Of a DNA stretch of 9,245 nucleotides, positions 1 through 6,958 are shown piece after piece; the stretch's first letter is position 1; every line of letters starts with the position of its first letter. A program made the translations under genes and the position numbers. The notes below the pieces were generated by a model. The model had not been told where the DNA came from. It saw only the letters and a list, made by a program, of their open reading frames with translations, and searched no databases. Origin of the DNA: Helicobacteraceae bacterium UBA6016 (lineage in GTDB: Bacteria; Campylobacterota; Campylobacteria; Campylobacterales; UBA6016); NCBI GenBank assembly GCA_002428055.1, contig DIZY01000083.1, forward strand, positions 240 to 9,484. The letters run 5' to 3'.

Positions 1-2213
1 ATGTTATGGAGCTACCAAAAGAGAAGCTCTGGATAACGATACACGACTCTGACGATGAGGCGGGGCAGATTTGGGAGAAATATGTGCCACAAGAGCGCAT
101 AGTCAAAATGGGCGACAAGGACAACTTCTGGCAGATGGGCGACACTGGACCGTGCGGGCCGTGCTCTGAGATACACTTTGACCAAGGTGCGGATAGATTT
201 AGTTCCGAAGAGGATTATCTAGGCGGCGAGGGCGATAGATTCCTCGAAATCTGGAACCTTGTGTTTATGCAGTACCAGAGATTTGAAGACGGCACGATGA
301 TAAGCCTACCAAAACCATCAATCGATACGGGAATGGGGCTAGAGCGAATCACAGCTATCAAAGAGGGCAAAATATCCAATTATGATAGCTCACTATTTAT
401 GCCGCTCATCGAGGCTATCGAGGCAAAAATCGGCAAAAAATACGACTATGCATCGGGTGCGAGCTACCGTGTTATCGCCGACCACCTAAGAGCGGTTAGT
501 TTCCTAGTGGCGCAGGGCGTGACATTCGACAAAGAGGGTCGTGGGTATGTCCTACGAAGAATACTAAGAAGAGCGGTAAGACACGGCTACAAGCTAGGTT
601 TTAAAGGACCGTTTTTGTATACGCTTTATGACGCTCTTGTTGCCTTGATGGGGCAGGGTTATCCGTATCTCATAGAAAAAGCGCAGTATGTAAAAGAGAG
701 TATCAAAGCAGAAGAAGAGCGATTCTTCTCTACGCTTTTTGCAGGGATGGAGCTGTTTGAAAAAGAGATGGCTATGAATCCAAAAGTATTTAGCGGCGAA
801 ACGGCGTTTAAGCTCTACGATACATTCGGCTTTCCGCTTGATTTGACTGAAGATATGCTCAGAGAAAGAGGCGTGGCGCTTGATAATGAGGGCTTTGACG
901 CCAAAATGAAAGAGCAAAGAGAGAGGGCGAAAGCGGCTTGGAAAGGTAGCGGGGACGCCGCAAATGAGGGTGACTTTAAAGAGTTGCTTGAAAAATTCGG
1001 CAAAAACGAGTTTGTGGGATACGACTCTCTGACGAGCGATGCAAAAGTGCTTGCGCTTCTTGACGCTGAGTTTAAAGCGGTGACGGAGCTTGCGGGTGAG
1101 GGCTGGATAATGCTTGAAAATACACCTTTTTACGCCGCAAGCGGTGGACAGGCGGGCGATATGGGCGAGCTCGTAGGCAAGGCAAGCGTGCTTGATACGA
1201 GAAAATTCTTTGAGCTTAATCTTTCAAAATTGCATGCAACCTCAAAAATTTCCGTAGGCGACACGGTAAAAGCTGTAGTGTCAAGTGCAAGAAACGAGAC
1301 CGCAAAACACCACTCGTGTACGCATCTACTTCACGCAGTCCTGAGAGAAGTGTTAGGCAACACCGTAACTCAGGCTGGTAGCGATGTAGACGACAAACGA
1401 TTAAGATTTGACTTTACCGCTCCAAAAGCGATGAGCGATGAACAGATAGAATGGGTCGAGACTAAAGTAAATGCACTTATAGCCGCAAATATAGGTGGGA
1501 AAACCGAAGTAATGGGTGTCGATGAGGCAAAAAATAGCGGCGCAATGGCGCTATTTGGCGAAAAATACGGTGATAAAGTCAGAGTGGTAAGCTTCGGCGA
1601 TGCGTCCACGGAGCTTTGCGGCGGATGCCATACGACAAGCACGGGCGAAATCGGAAGCTTTTATATCGTAAAAGAGAGCGGTGTATCGGCAGGTGTCAGA
1701 AGAATCGAGGGCGTGGCAGGGCTTGCGGCGGTGGAGTACGCAAAAGGCTTTAGAGCCGAGGTGTCAGAGCTTGAGGGTGAGCTTAAAAACAAAGACCTCA
1801 AAGCTGGCATAAATAGACTAAAAGCGGAGATAAAAGAGCTAAAAGAGAAGCTTTCAAAAGCGCAAAACTCCTCCAAAAAAGAGCTTGAAACACAAAATAT
1901 CGGTGGCGTAAATATCGTGTGCGATTTTGTCGAAGGTGTCGATGCAAAAGCGGCAGTGGATGAGTACAAAAACAGGTTTGACAAAGCGGCGGTTATGCTC
2001 TTAGAAGTAATGGACGACAAAATCTCCGCTGTTTGCGGTGTAAAAGGCGTGGAGATTAATGCGGGTGAGTGGCTCAAAACCGCTCTTGCGGCGGCTGACG
2101 GCAAAGGTGGCGGAAGAGCCGATTTTGCAAGCGGAAGCGCGAAAGATACGACAAAAGCGGATGCGCTAAAAGCCGCCGCATTAGAGTTTGTAAAATCAAA
2201 ACTAGGAAACTAA
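1..2213 (+). CDS. alaS: Alanyl-tRNA synthetase, 5'-truncated by the window edge
   Basis: Charges tRNA-Ala with alanine in the cytoplasm and hydrolyses mischarged Ser/Gly-tRNA-Ala. Codons run in phase from base 3. The true start lies upstream, because about 735 residues are visible against roughly 850-880 for the family; the ATG at 6 is internal. Counting from that ATG, the class II catalytic core shows GDTGPCGPCSEI (from residue 45) and motif 3 GMGLERI (109-115). The tRNA-recognition region has GRGYVLRRILRRAVRHG (178-194). The editing domain carries the zinc ligands HxxxH (H436, H440) and CxxxH (C538, H542). The C-terminal C-Ala domain starts with a charged coiled coil (about 590-640) and ends with the typical GKGGGR glycine loop. 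No key residue is missing. Only 1 nt separates the TAA stop from the next gene. Confidence 0.98.
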   Translation, partial: VMELPKEKLWITIHDSDDEAGQIWEKYVPQERIVKMGDKDNFWQMGDTGPCGPCSEIHFDQGADRFSSEEDYLGGEGDRFLEIWNLVFMQYQRFEDGTMISLPKPSIDTGMGLERITAIKEGKISNYDSSLFMPLIEAIEAKIGKKYDYASGASYRVIADHLRAVSFLVAQGVTFDKEGRGYVLRRILRRAVRHGYKLGFKGPFLYTLYDALVALMGQGYPYLIEKAQYVKESIKAEEERFFSTLFAGMELFEKEMAMNPKVFSGETAFKLYDTFGFPLDLTEDMLRERGVALDNEGFDAKMKEQRERAKAAWKGSGDAANEGDFKELLEKFGKNEFVGYDSLTSDAKVLALLDAEFKAVTELAGEGWIMLENTPFYAASGGQAGDMGELVGKASVLDTRKFFELNLSKLHATSKISVGDTVKAVVSSARNETAKHHSCTHLLHAVLREVLGNTVTQAGSDVDDKRLRFDFTAPKAMSDEQIEWVETKVNALIAANIGGKTEVMGVDEAKNSGAMALFGEKYGDKVRVVSFGDASTELCGGCHTTSTGEIGSFYIVKESGVSAGVRRIEGVAGLAAVEYAKGFRAEVSELEGELKNKDLKAGINRLKAEIKELKEKLSKAQNSSKKELETQNIGGVNIVCDFVEGVDAKAAVDEYKNRFDKAAVMLLEVMDDKISAVCGVKGVEINAGEWLKTALAAADGKGGGRADFASGSAKDTTKADALKAAALEFVKSKLGN

Positions 2214-2214
2214 T

Positions 2215-2697
2215 ATGAGCGCATTTTTTGCTGAATATGCCAGAATAATTTTATTCGTACATGTGCTTTTTGCCGTTGTGTGGATTGGTGGGATGATTGC
2301 TATTCGTTTTGCGCTTCACCCCTCTTTGGGGGTTATCGATGAGAGCTCAAAAAGATTGGAGCTTGTTATTGCGGTTCTTAATAGATTTTTCCTGATGGTC
2401 TCCACGGCTATCGTGTTTGTCGGCATTACGGGGATTATTATGATGCTTGGAATCGGCTTTAAGAGCGTGCCAAATCTTTATGTCGTCGTGCATATCAAAA
2501 CGCAGATTTGGATGGTTATGGCTATTGTTTACGGCGTTATCTACTATAGATTTACCAAAGCAAAAAGCTGTTTTATGCAAGGCGACAATGAAAACGCCGC
2601 TAAATATCTAGCTCCTTTGGCAAAATTTTTGATACCTATAAATATATTTTTGGGGCTAGTGGCGATAATGCTAGGCGTTGTCCTAAGGGGCTACTAA
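2215..2697 (+). CDS. Four-helix CopD/HemJ-like integral membrane protein
   Basis: A 160-residue inner-membrane protein of uncertain function. Four hydrophobic helices are visible at about residues 8-30, 57-79, 87-112 and 136-157. H16 lies in helix 1, in FVHVLFAVVWIGG, and H93 with K95 opens helix 3, in VVHIK. H35 follows helix 1. A histidine in helix 1 plus an HxK in helix 3 resembles the CopD / HemJ (oxygen-independent protoporphyrinogen oxidase) type of four-helix, possibly haem-binding protein. The LPRLFVYH-type sequence that normally follows HemJ helix 1 is absent, so I do not call hemJ. An AGGAAA Shine-Dalgarno at 2204-2209 sits 5 nt before the ATG. The gene follows alaS by 1 nt and precedes maf by 3 nt, so cotranscription is likely. 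A copper, haem or other role cannot be chosen from sequence alone. Confidence 0.8.
   Translation: MSAFFAEYARIILFVHVLFAVVWIGGMIAIRFALHPSLGVIDESSKRLELVIAVLNRFFLMVSTAIVFVGITGIIMMLGIGFKSVPNLYVVVHIKTQIWMVMAIVYGVIYYRFTKAKSCFMQGDNENAAKYLAPLAKFLIPINIFLGLVAIMLGVVLRGY
2685..2690 (+). promoter_or_regulatory. Shine-Dalgarno for maf (supports the GTG start)
   Basis: AAGGGG lies 10 nt upstream of the GTG at 2701, inside the end of the preceding gene. No ATG is available nearby that would keep the conserved N-terminal SSSPTR motif in its usual place close to the start, so this site supports GTG initiation. Confidence 0.6.
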
Positions 2698-2700
2698 AAA

Positions 2701-3246
2701 GTGCTCTATCTCGTCTCCAGCTCACCGACAAGGGCAAAAATACTTGATAGCTTCAAAGTAGAGTTTTGCCAAAAACCTTGCGGTTTTGATGAAGAGAGTA
2801 TCACGGCGGATACCCCTAGAGAGTTTGTCTATAAGGCTACGGCGGGAAAATTTGAGTGGGCGAAACAAGAGTACGGGATAGAGACTCCTATCTTGTGCGC
2901 CGATACGGTCGTGACGGATGGCAAAGAGATACTGCGAAAGCCAAAAGATAGAGATGATGCGAGAGCGATACTTCTCAAACAAAGCGGCAAAAGTGTGGGG
3001 ATTATTACCTGCACGGCGTATGCATCAAAAACTCTTACTATTTTGGATCTATCTGTGACGGAGTATTTTTTTGCAAAGTTTGATGAGGTAAAGCTAGAGG
3101 CACATTTGGACTCAATGGATTGGAATGGTAAAGCGGGCGGCTGTATGGTGGAGGGGTTTTGTAAAGAGTATATCGTAAGCCAAAAAGGGCTTGACTCTTG
3201 TGCTATGGGCTTAACCATAGAAAAATTACTGCCCTTTATCCGATGA
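2701..3246 (+). CDS. maf: Maf-family nucleotide pyrophosphatase
   Basis: Maf proteins hydrolyse non-canonical or excess nucleoside triphosphates to the monophosphate and pyrophosphate in the cytoplasm; some influence septum formation. The 181 residues (usual family size about 180-210) show SSSPTR (6-11), the acidic motif ADTVV (67-71, with D68) and RKP (79-81), followed by DDARAILLKQSGKS, the usual A..LL...SG helix. The C-terminal WNGKAGGCMVEGF is the counterpart of the canonical KAGAYGIQG segment. Translation starts at GTG 2701, which keeps the N-terminal motif at the normal distance. The stop overlaps the bioF start by 4 nt (ATGA, 3243-3246). Subtype residues are mixed: T10 is neither the Arg of YhdE-type nor the Trp of YceF-type proteins, while E151 is YceF-like. 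The substrate is therefore unknown. Confidence 0.93.
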   Translation: MLYLVSSSPTRAKILDSFKVEFCQKPCGFDEESITADTPREFVYKATAGKFEWAKQEYGIETPILCADTVVTDGKEILRKPKDRDDARAILLKQSGKSVGIITCTAYASKTLTILDLSVTEYFFAKFDEVKLEAHLDSMDWNGKAGGCMVEGFCKEYIVSQKGLDSCAMGLTIEKLLPFIR

Positions 3247-4328
3247 ACGAATTTGAAGCCTCATTAGCCGCTTTACAAAAAAAAGGCAGACTACGGACAA
3301 AGAGATTCTTATTCTTCTCTGCCATAGATTTTGCCTCAAACGACTATTTGGGGTTCAAAAAAGATAGAGCCACATTCGACAAAGCTTGCTCATCTGTGCT
3401 AAAAGACGGCTTTTTTGCTCCGTCCGCATCTCAACTAGTCTACGGCTATCAATCTGCACACAAAAAACTGGAAAAAACACTTTTAAAACTCCACGGTTTT
3501 GAAGACGCATTGATAGTCGGTAGCGGTTTTCTTGCCAATACCGCCCTCGTATCCGCCTTGCCAGGACACGGCGACCTTGTGCTAATGGATGAGGAGTATC
3601 ACGCCAGCGGAATAGCGGCGTTGCCTCTCTCGAAGGCAAAAAGCGAGCTTTTTTTGCACAATGATACCGCAGATTTGGAAGAGAAACTAAAAAATAGTGA
3701 CGCAAAAAGAGTGTTTATTTTTGTTGAGTCTGTCTACTCGATGATAGGCGATATTTTGCCGCAAGAGATTATCGATGTGGCGGACAAATACGGCGCATAT
3801 CTCGTGATTGACGAGGCGCACGGGTATGGCGTTATCGGGGCAAATCTCGGCGGTATATACGACCACTACGGCATCACTCCGCAACCGAGGCATATCAAGA
3901 TGGGCACTCTCTCAAAAGCGGTGGCGAGCTATGGGGCGTATATTCTAGCCTCAAAGGAGCTAATCTCCTTTCTAATCAACCGCGCAAAGCCCGTCATCTA
4001 CTCCACTGCTCTCTCACCGATAGATGCCGCACTCGCAAACGAGAGGATAAAAAAAATCTCAAAAAACAGCTTCTCACTTCGTAAACGACTAGACGAAAGG
4101 CTTGAGGTTTGTGAAGAGATTTTGGGTAAAAAGTTTTTTACGCCGATTATCATGTGCGAGACTGGGAACGCCGAAAATATCCACAAAAAACTACTAAAAT
4201 CAAATATAATAACCGGCTATATCCGTCCGCCAACCGTCAAGACGCCATCCATCAGGCTCATAGCAAGGCTGGGCGAAAAAGAAAAAGAGCTAATAAAAAC
4301 ACTAAAAATCATAAAGAGTGAAATTTGA
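3243..4328 (+). CDS. bioF: 8-amino-7-oxononanoate synthase (alpha-oxoamine synthase)
   Basis: A PLP enzyme that condenses pimeloyl-thioester with L-alanine to 8-amino-7-oxononanoate, an early step of biotin ring assembly in the cytoplasm. With the ATG at 3243 it has 361 residues, slightly shorter than the usual 380-390, mainly at the N-terminus. Visible landmarks are DFASNDYLG (29-37), the glycine segment GSGFLAN (93-99), H120 in EYHAS (stacks on PLP), DEAHGYGVIG (190-199, with D190 and H193), the Schiff-base lysine K225 in GTLSKA, and the C-terminal RPPTVKTPSIRLI typical of BioF. The open frame extends up to 3198, but that start would overlap maf by almost 50 nt; 3243 gives an ATGA overlap. 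No Shine-Dalgarno is apparent, so initiation probably depends on coupling to maf. Related enzymes (Kbl, other oxoamine synthases) are less likely given the RPPTV end. Confidence 0.9.
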   Translation: MNEFEASLAALQKKGRLRTKRFLFFSAIDFASNDYLGFKKDRATFDKACSSVLKDGFFAPSASQLVYGYQSAHKKLEKTLLKLHGFEDALIVGSGFLANTALVSALPGHGDLVLMDEEYHASGIAALPLSKAKSELFLHNDTADLEEKLKNSDAKRVFIFVESVYSMIGDILPQEIIDVADKYGAYLVIDEAHGYGVIGANLGGIYDHYGITPQPRHIKMGTLSKAVASYGAYILASKELISFLINRAKPVIYSTALSPIDAALANERIKKISKNSFSLRKRLDERLEVCEEILGKKFFTPIIMCETGNAENIHKKLLKSNIITGYIRPPTVKTPSIRLIARLGEKEKELIKTLKIIKSEI

Positions 4329-5020
4329 TAAAGTTTGAAAAGATAGCGGTCAAAAGCGGCGACAAGAGCCTAGTAGACCTCTCTTTTGAGATAAAAAATT
4401 CTCTGGCGATAGTCGGCGAGAGCGGTAGCGGCAAATCGCTGACACTCAAAGCCATTATGGATATTTTGCCAAAAGAGCTTTTGCGTGAAGTGCGAATAAC
4501 GGGAATAGAAGAGCTGCAAAGAGGCAAAAATCTAGCCTTTGTGCCGCAAAATCCTTTTACGGCGCTCTCTTCGATGAGCAAAATAAAAAAACAGTTTTGG
4601 GGCGTAGATAGAGGTGTTGCGGTCAACCTTTTGGAGCAGACTGGGCTTGACGCTTCATGCATGGATAGGTTCCCCTCCGAGCTTAGCGGTGGTCAGCTAC
4701 AACGGGTTATAATAGCGATAGCGCTTAGCCAAAATCCAAAGCTTCTACTCATGGATGAGCCCACTACCGCACTTGATAGTGAGACGAAAGAGGAGATAGT
4801 ATCCCTCATAAAAGAGCTAAGAGAAAAGCTTGGCTTTTATCTTATTTTTGTCACGCACGAGCTTGGCTTGGCAAAAAAGCTTTGCGAACAGATAATGGTA
4901 ATCGGGGATGGTAAAATCATCGAATTTGGCGAAGCAAAAGAGCTATTTTTGGCTCCAAAATCGGAATATACGAAACGACTTTTAGCGGCGGATTTTAACG
5001 GCAGGGAATTTAGGAAATGA
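4325..5020 (+). CDS. Stand-alone peptide/nickel-type ABC transporter ATPase
   Basis: A cytoplasmic ATP-binding subunit of 231 residues. It has Walker A GESGSGKS (31-38), a Q-loop at Q75 in FVPQNPF, signature LSGGQLQR (120-127), Walker B LLLMDEP (140-146) and H-loop H178 in VTHE. VPQNPFTALS and the tail EYTKRLLAAD resemble the OppD/DppD family. That family usually has about 320 residues and a C-terminal extension, which is absent here. The Walker A-to-signature segment is also short (about 80 residues). Start is TTG 4325, whose TTGA overlaps the bioF stop, with a weak AAAGAG at 4313-4318. No permease or binding protein is nearby, so partner and substrate are unknown. It is coupled to the PBP by another 4-nt overlap. 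All catalytic motifs are intact, so this is not a decayed gene. Confidence 0.88.
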   Translation: MIKFEKIAVKSGDKSLVDLSFEIKNSLAIVGESGSGKSLTLKAIMDILPKELLREVRITGIEELQRGKNLAFVPQNPFTALSSMSKIKKQFWGVDRGVAVNLLEQTGLDASCMDRFPSELSGGQLQRVIIAIALSQNPKLLLMDEPTTALDSETKEEIVSLIKELREKLGFYLIFVTHELGLAKKLCEQIMVIGDGKIIEFGEAKELFLAPKSEYTKRLLAADFNGREFRK

Positions 5021-6900
5021 TGAGATACATTGCGGCGTTAGCTATTTTGGCTACGACACTACTTACATTTTTGCTTATATACTTTTATCGCTCTTTTAGC
5101 TACGACCTCGATAAGCTAATCAACTACAATCCGCCTCTTACGACGCAAGTATTCGACACAAACGGCAAGCTTCTAGCAAATTTATTTGATACGGAAAATA
5201 GAGTATACGCCGCATACGAAGAGATGCCCAATATGCTAATAGAGGCTCTTATCGCAACGGAAGATACGGCGTTTTTTGAGCACAAGGGTATTAGCTTTGA
5301 GGCGATTTTACGGGCTATCGTCAAAGACATCATAGCGGGCAAGGCGGTAGAGGGGGCGAGTACGCTGACGCAGCAGCTTGTCAAAACGACTCTTTTGACC
5401 AACGAAAAAACAATAAGCCGAAAAATAAAAGAGGCGCTAATATCTTTTAAAATAGAAGAGAAACTAACCAAGCAGCAAATCCTTGAAAGATACCTAAATC
5501 AAATATATTTTGGACATGGATACTATGGCGCAAAAACGGCGGCATGGGGGTATTTTAGAAAAAATCTAAACGAGATTACACTTAAAGAGGCGGCAATACT
5601 TGTAGGGCTTCCGAAGGCTCCTAGTACTTATGATCCTGTCAAAAATTTCGAGGGCGCAAACCAGAGAGCAAATACTGTTATTAATCGTATGAGGTATCTT
5701 GGTTGGATAGACGATACGGCCCACCAAAAGGCGATAGCCGAGCAACCAAAAGTTTACAATGAGCCGATAAATTACAATAAAGCTCCGTATGCGGTTGATG
5801 CGGCCGTGCGCACGCTAATCGCCCAATATCCGGACATAAAAAGCGGCGGATACAAGATAGACCTTACTATAGATTTGCCGCTCCAAGAGGCTGCCGATGC
5901 GGCGCTAAAAGAGCAATATAATGAAGCGATGCAAAATTACGGCGGCAAAACAAATATGTCAAGCTTTAATGGAGCGTTAATATCGACAGAACAGGGTACG
6001 GGTGATGTATTGGCGCTTAGCGGCGGCGTGGATTTTTATAAAAGTCCTTTCAACAGGGTAATGCAGGCAAAAAGGCAGGCAGGCTCTAGCTTTAAGCCTT
6101 TTATCTACCTTATCGGTGTGGCAAACGGCGGTTTTGTTCCCGATAGCTTACTCTCCGATGCGCCAAAAAGTTATACATTTGGCGGAAAAACTTGGAATCC
6201 GCAAAATTACGACCTAAAATATGAGGGCCCTATTACGATGAGAGAGGCGCTAGTGCACTCTAAAAACCTAGCCACGATAGATCTTGTAGAGAGAGTCGGA
6301 ATGGAGAGCGTCAAAAAAGAGCTAATTAGATTTGGATTTGCCGGTGTGAAAGCTGATTTGTCGGTAGCCCTTGGAAGTTACGCTATTACGCCGTTTGAAT
6401 TTAGTGAGATATACACTATTCTTTCAAACTACGGCACAAAAGTATCTCAAAGGCTTGTAAAAAGCATCAAGACAAGAAATGGGCAAACCGTAATGTTCGA
6501 ATCCAAAAAAGAGTCGGTAGTGGACCCTTCCAGCGCTTACGCCGTTATAGATATGATGAAAGATGTCGTGACCAGAGGTACCGGAACCAAGGCTGTAACG
6601 CCCGGAACTGAGGTCGCCGGAAAGACGGGAACTACGAATGATTATAGGGATGCTTGGTTTTGCGGATTTACGCCTTCCGTTCAAACGCTTGTATGGTTCG
6701 GCAACGATGACAATAGGCCGCTTCCGGGCAAGATGACAGGCGGCGTAGTGTCGGCTCCGGTATTTGCGAAATACAATGCGGCGGTGTTGCTGCATAGACC
6801 AAATGTAAAAAGAGACTTTTTTAGCCCAGGGGCGGTTTTTGACCAGAGTGCAGACCAAAATGCGACTCCTACAGCGACAGAAACCAATAGTAGCCAGTAG
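5017..6900 (+). CDS. pbpA: Bifunctional class A penicillin-binding protein (PBP1A type)
   Basis: Polymerises glycan strands from lipid II and crosslinks the stem peptides in the periplasm. The 627 residues begin with a signal-anchor helix (about 3-24). The GT51 domain follows, with catalytic E82 in TEDTAFFEHKG, GASTLTQQLVKT (113-124), the second conserved glutamate E139 in KIKEALISFKIEEKL, and RYLNQIYFGHGYYGA. The transpeptidase has SxxK at S357-K360 (GSSFKPF), SxN at S415-N417 (HSKN) and KTGT at 536-539. It is compact: E. coli PBP1A has about 850 residues and an extra OB-type insert. The C-terminal tail is rich in Thr, Ser, Asn and Gln. ATG 5017 overlaps the upstream stop (ATGA), and an adjacent ATG at 5020 could also serve; AGGGA at 5003-5007 fits the first better. 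The symbol follows the Campylobacter naming; mrcA/ponA are equivalents. Confidence 0.96.
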   Translation: MMRYIAALAILATTLLTFLLIYFYRSFSYDLDKLINYNPPLTTQVFDTNGKLLANLFDTENRVYAAYEEMPNMLIEALIATEDTAFFEHKGISFEAILRAIVKDIIAGKAVEGASTLTQQLVKTTLLTNEKTISRKIKEALISFKIEEKLTKQQILERYLNQIYFGHGYYGAKTAAWGYFRKNLNEITLKEAAILVGLPKAPSTYDPVKNFEGANQRANTVINRMRYLGWIDDTAHQKAIAEQPKVYNEPINYNKAPYAVDAAVRTLIAQYPDIKSGGYKIDLTIDLPLQEAADAALKEQYNEAMQNYGGKTNMSSFNGALISTEQGTGDVLALSGGVDFYKSPFNRVMQAKRQAGSSFKPFIYLIGVANGGFVPDSLLSDAPKSYTFGGKTWNPQNYDLKYEGPITMREALVHSKNLATIDLVERVGMESVKKELIRFGFAGVKADLSVALGSYAITPFEFSEIYTILSNYGTKVSQRLVKSIKTRNGQTVMFESKKESVVDPSSAYAVIDMMKDVVTRGTGTKAVTPGTEVAGKTGTTNDYRDAWFCGFTPSVQTLVWFGNDDNRPLPGKMTGGVVSAPVFAKYNAAVLLHRPNVKRDFFSPGAVFDQSADQNATPTATETNSSQ

Positions 6901-6910
6901 GCTTAAAACT

Positions 6911-6925
6911 TTTTTTGGCTAAAAT
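6911..6925 (+). promoter_or_regulatory. Possible sigma70-type promoter upstream of rpiB
   Basis: A T-run (6910-6916) is followed by GGC and TAAAAT (6920-6925), a near match to the TATAAT -10 box. Campylobacterota promoters typically have a T-rich upstream region and no clear -35 element, which is the pattern seen here. Transcription would start around 6931-6934, leaving a leader of about 25 nt that contains the Shine-Dalgarno. This is the only gap in the window large enough for a promoter. The call is inference from pattern alone. Confidence 0.4.
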
Positions 6926-6945
6926 CAGACAAAAAGCAGTTCTTT

Positions 6946-6953
6946 AAGGGAGG
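6946..6953 (+). promoter_or_regulatory. Strong Shine-Dalgarno for rpiB (supports the TTG start)
   Basis: AAGGGAGG, followed by two more G, ends 5 nt before the TTG at 6959. The frame offers no ATG near this position, and TTG puts the conserved DHAG motif at residues 8-11 as in other RpiB proteins, so the site fixes a TTG start. Confidence 0.8.
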
Positions 6954-6958
6954 GGAAA

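Larger units (their letters stand above)
6901..6958 (+). other. Intergenic gap between the two gene blocks
   Basis: This 58-nt gap is the longest non-coding stretch in the window. It contains a 7-T run, the TAAAAT box and the rpiB Shine-Dalgarno listed separately. I see no GC-rich hairpin followed by a T-run, so no intrinsic terminator is called after the PBP gene; read-through into rpiB is possible. Confidence 0.7.

Noticed and set aside
1661..2104. A 147-codon open frame on the - strand inside alaS
   Set aside because: Its protein is Ser/Pro/Phe-rich low-complexity sequence, as expected from the antisense of a Lys/Glu/Ala-rich gene, and alaS is clearly coding on the other strand.
2318..2333. 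ACCCC...GGGGT short hairpin in the CopD-like gene
   Set aside because: Only 5 bp, within coding sequence, with no T-run or neighbouring regulatory context; probably chance.
3198..3242. Upstream in-frame start for bioF
   Set aside because: It would add 15 residues unlike BioF and overlap maf by almost 50 nt. The ATGA start at 3243 fits the operon pattern.
5257..5293. Thr in place of the common Arg in the EDRxF motif of the PBP glycosyltransferase (EDTAFFEHKG)
   Set aside because: The catalytic Glu, Asp, Phe and His are kept, and as I recall Campylobacter PBPs have the same EDT variant, so it is lineage-typical rather than a defect.
6424..6858. A 144-codon open frame on the - strand inside the PBP gene
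   Set aside because: It overlaps the conserved KTGT transpeptidase region; no recognisable domain or ribosome binding site was seen.
6907..6941. Imperfect AACT-T-run / A-run-AGTT inverted repeat after the PBP gene, considered as a terminator
   Set aside because: The stem is AT-rich with a mismatch and a G-T pair, the loop is 14 nt, and no T-run follows the right arm. It does not look like an intrinsic terminator.
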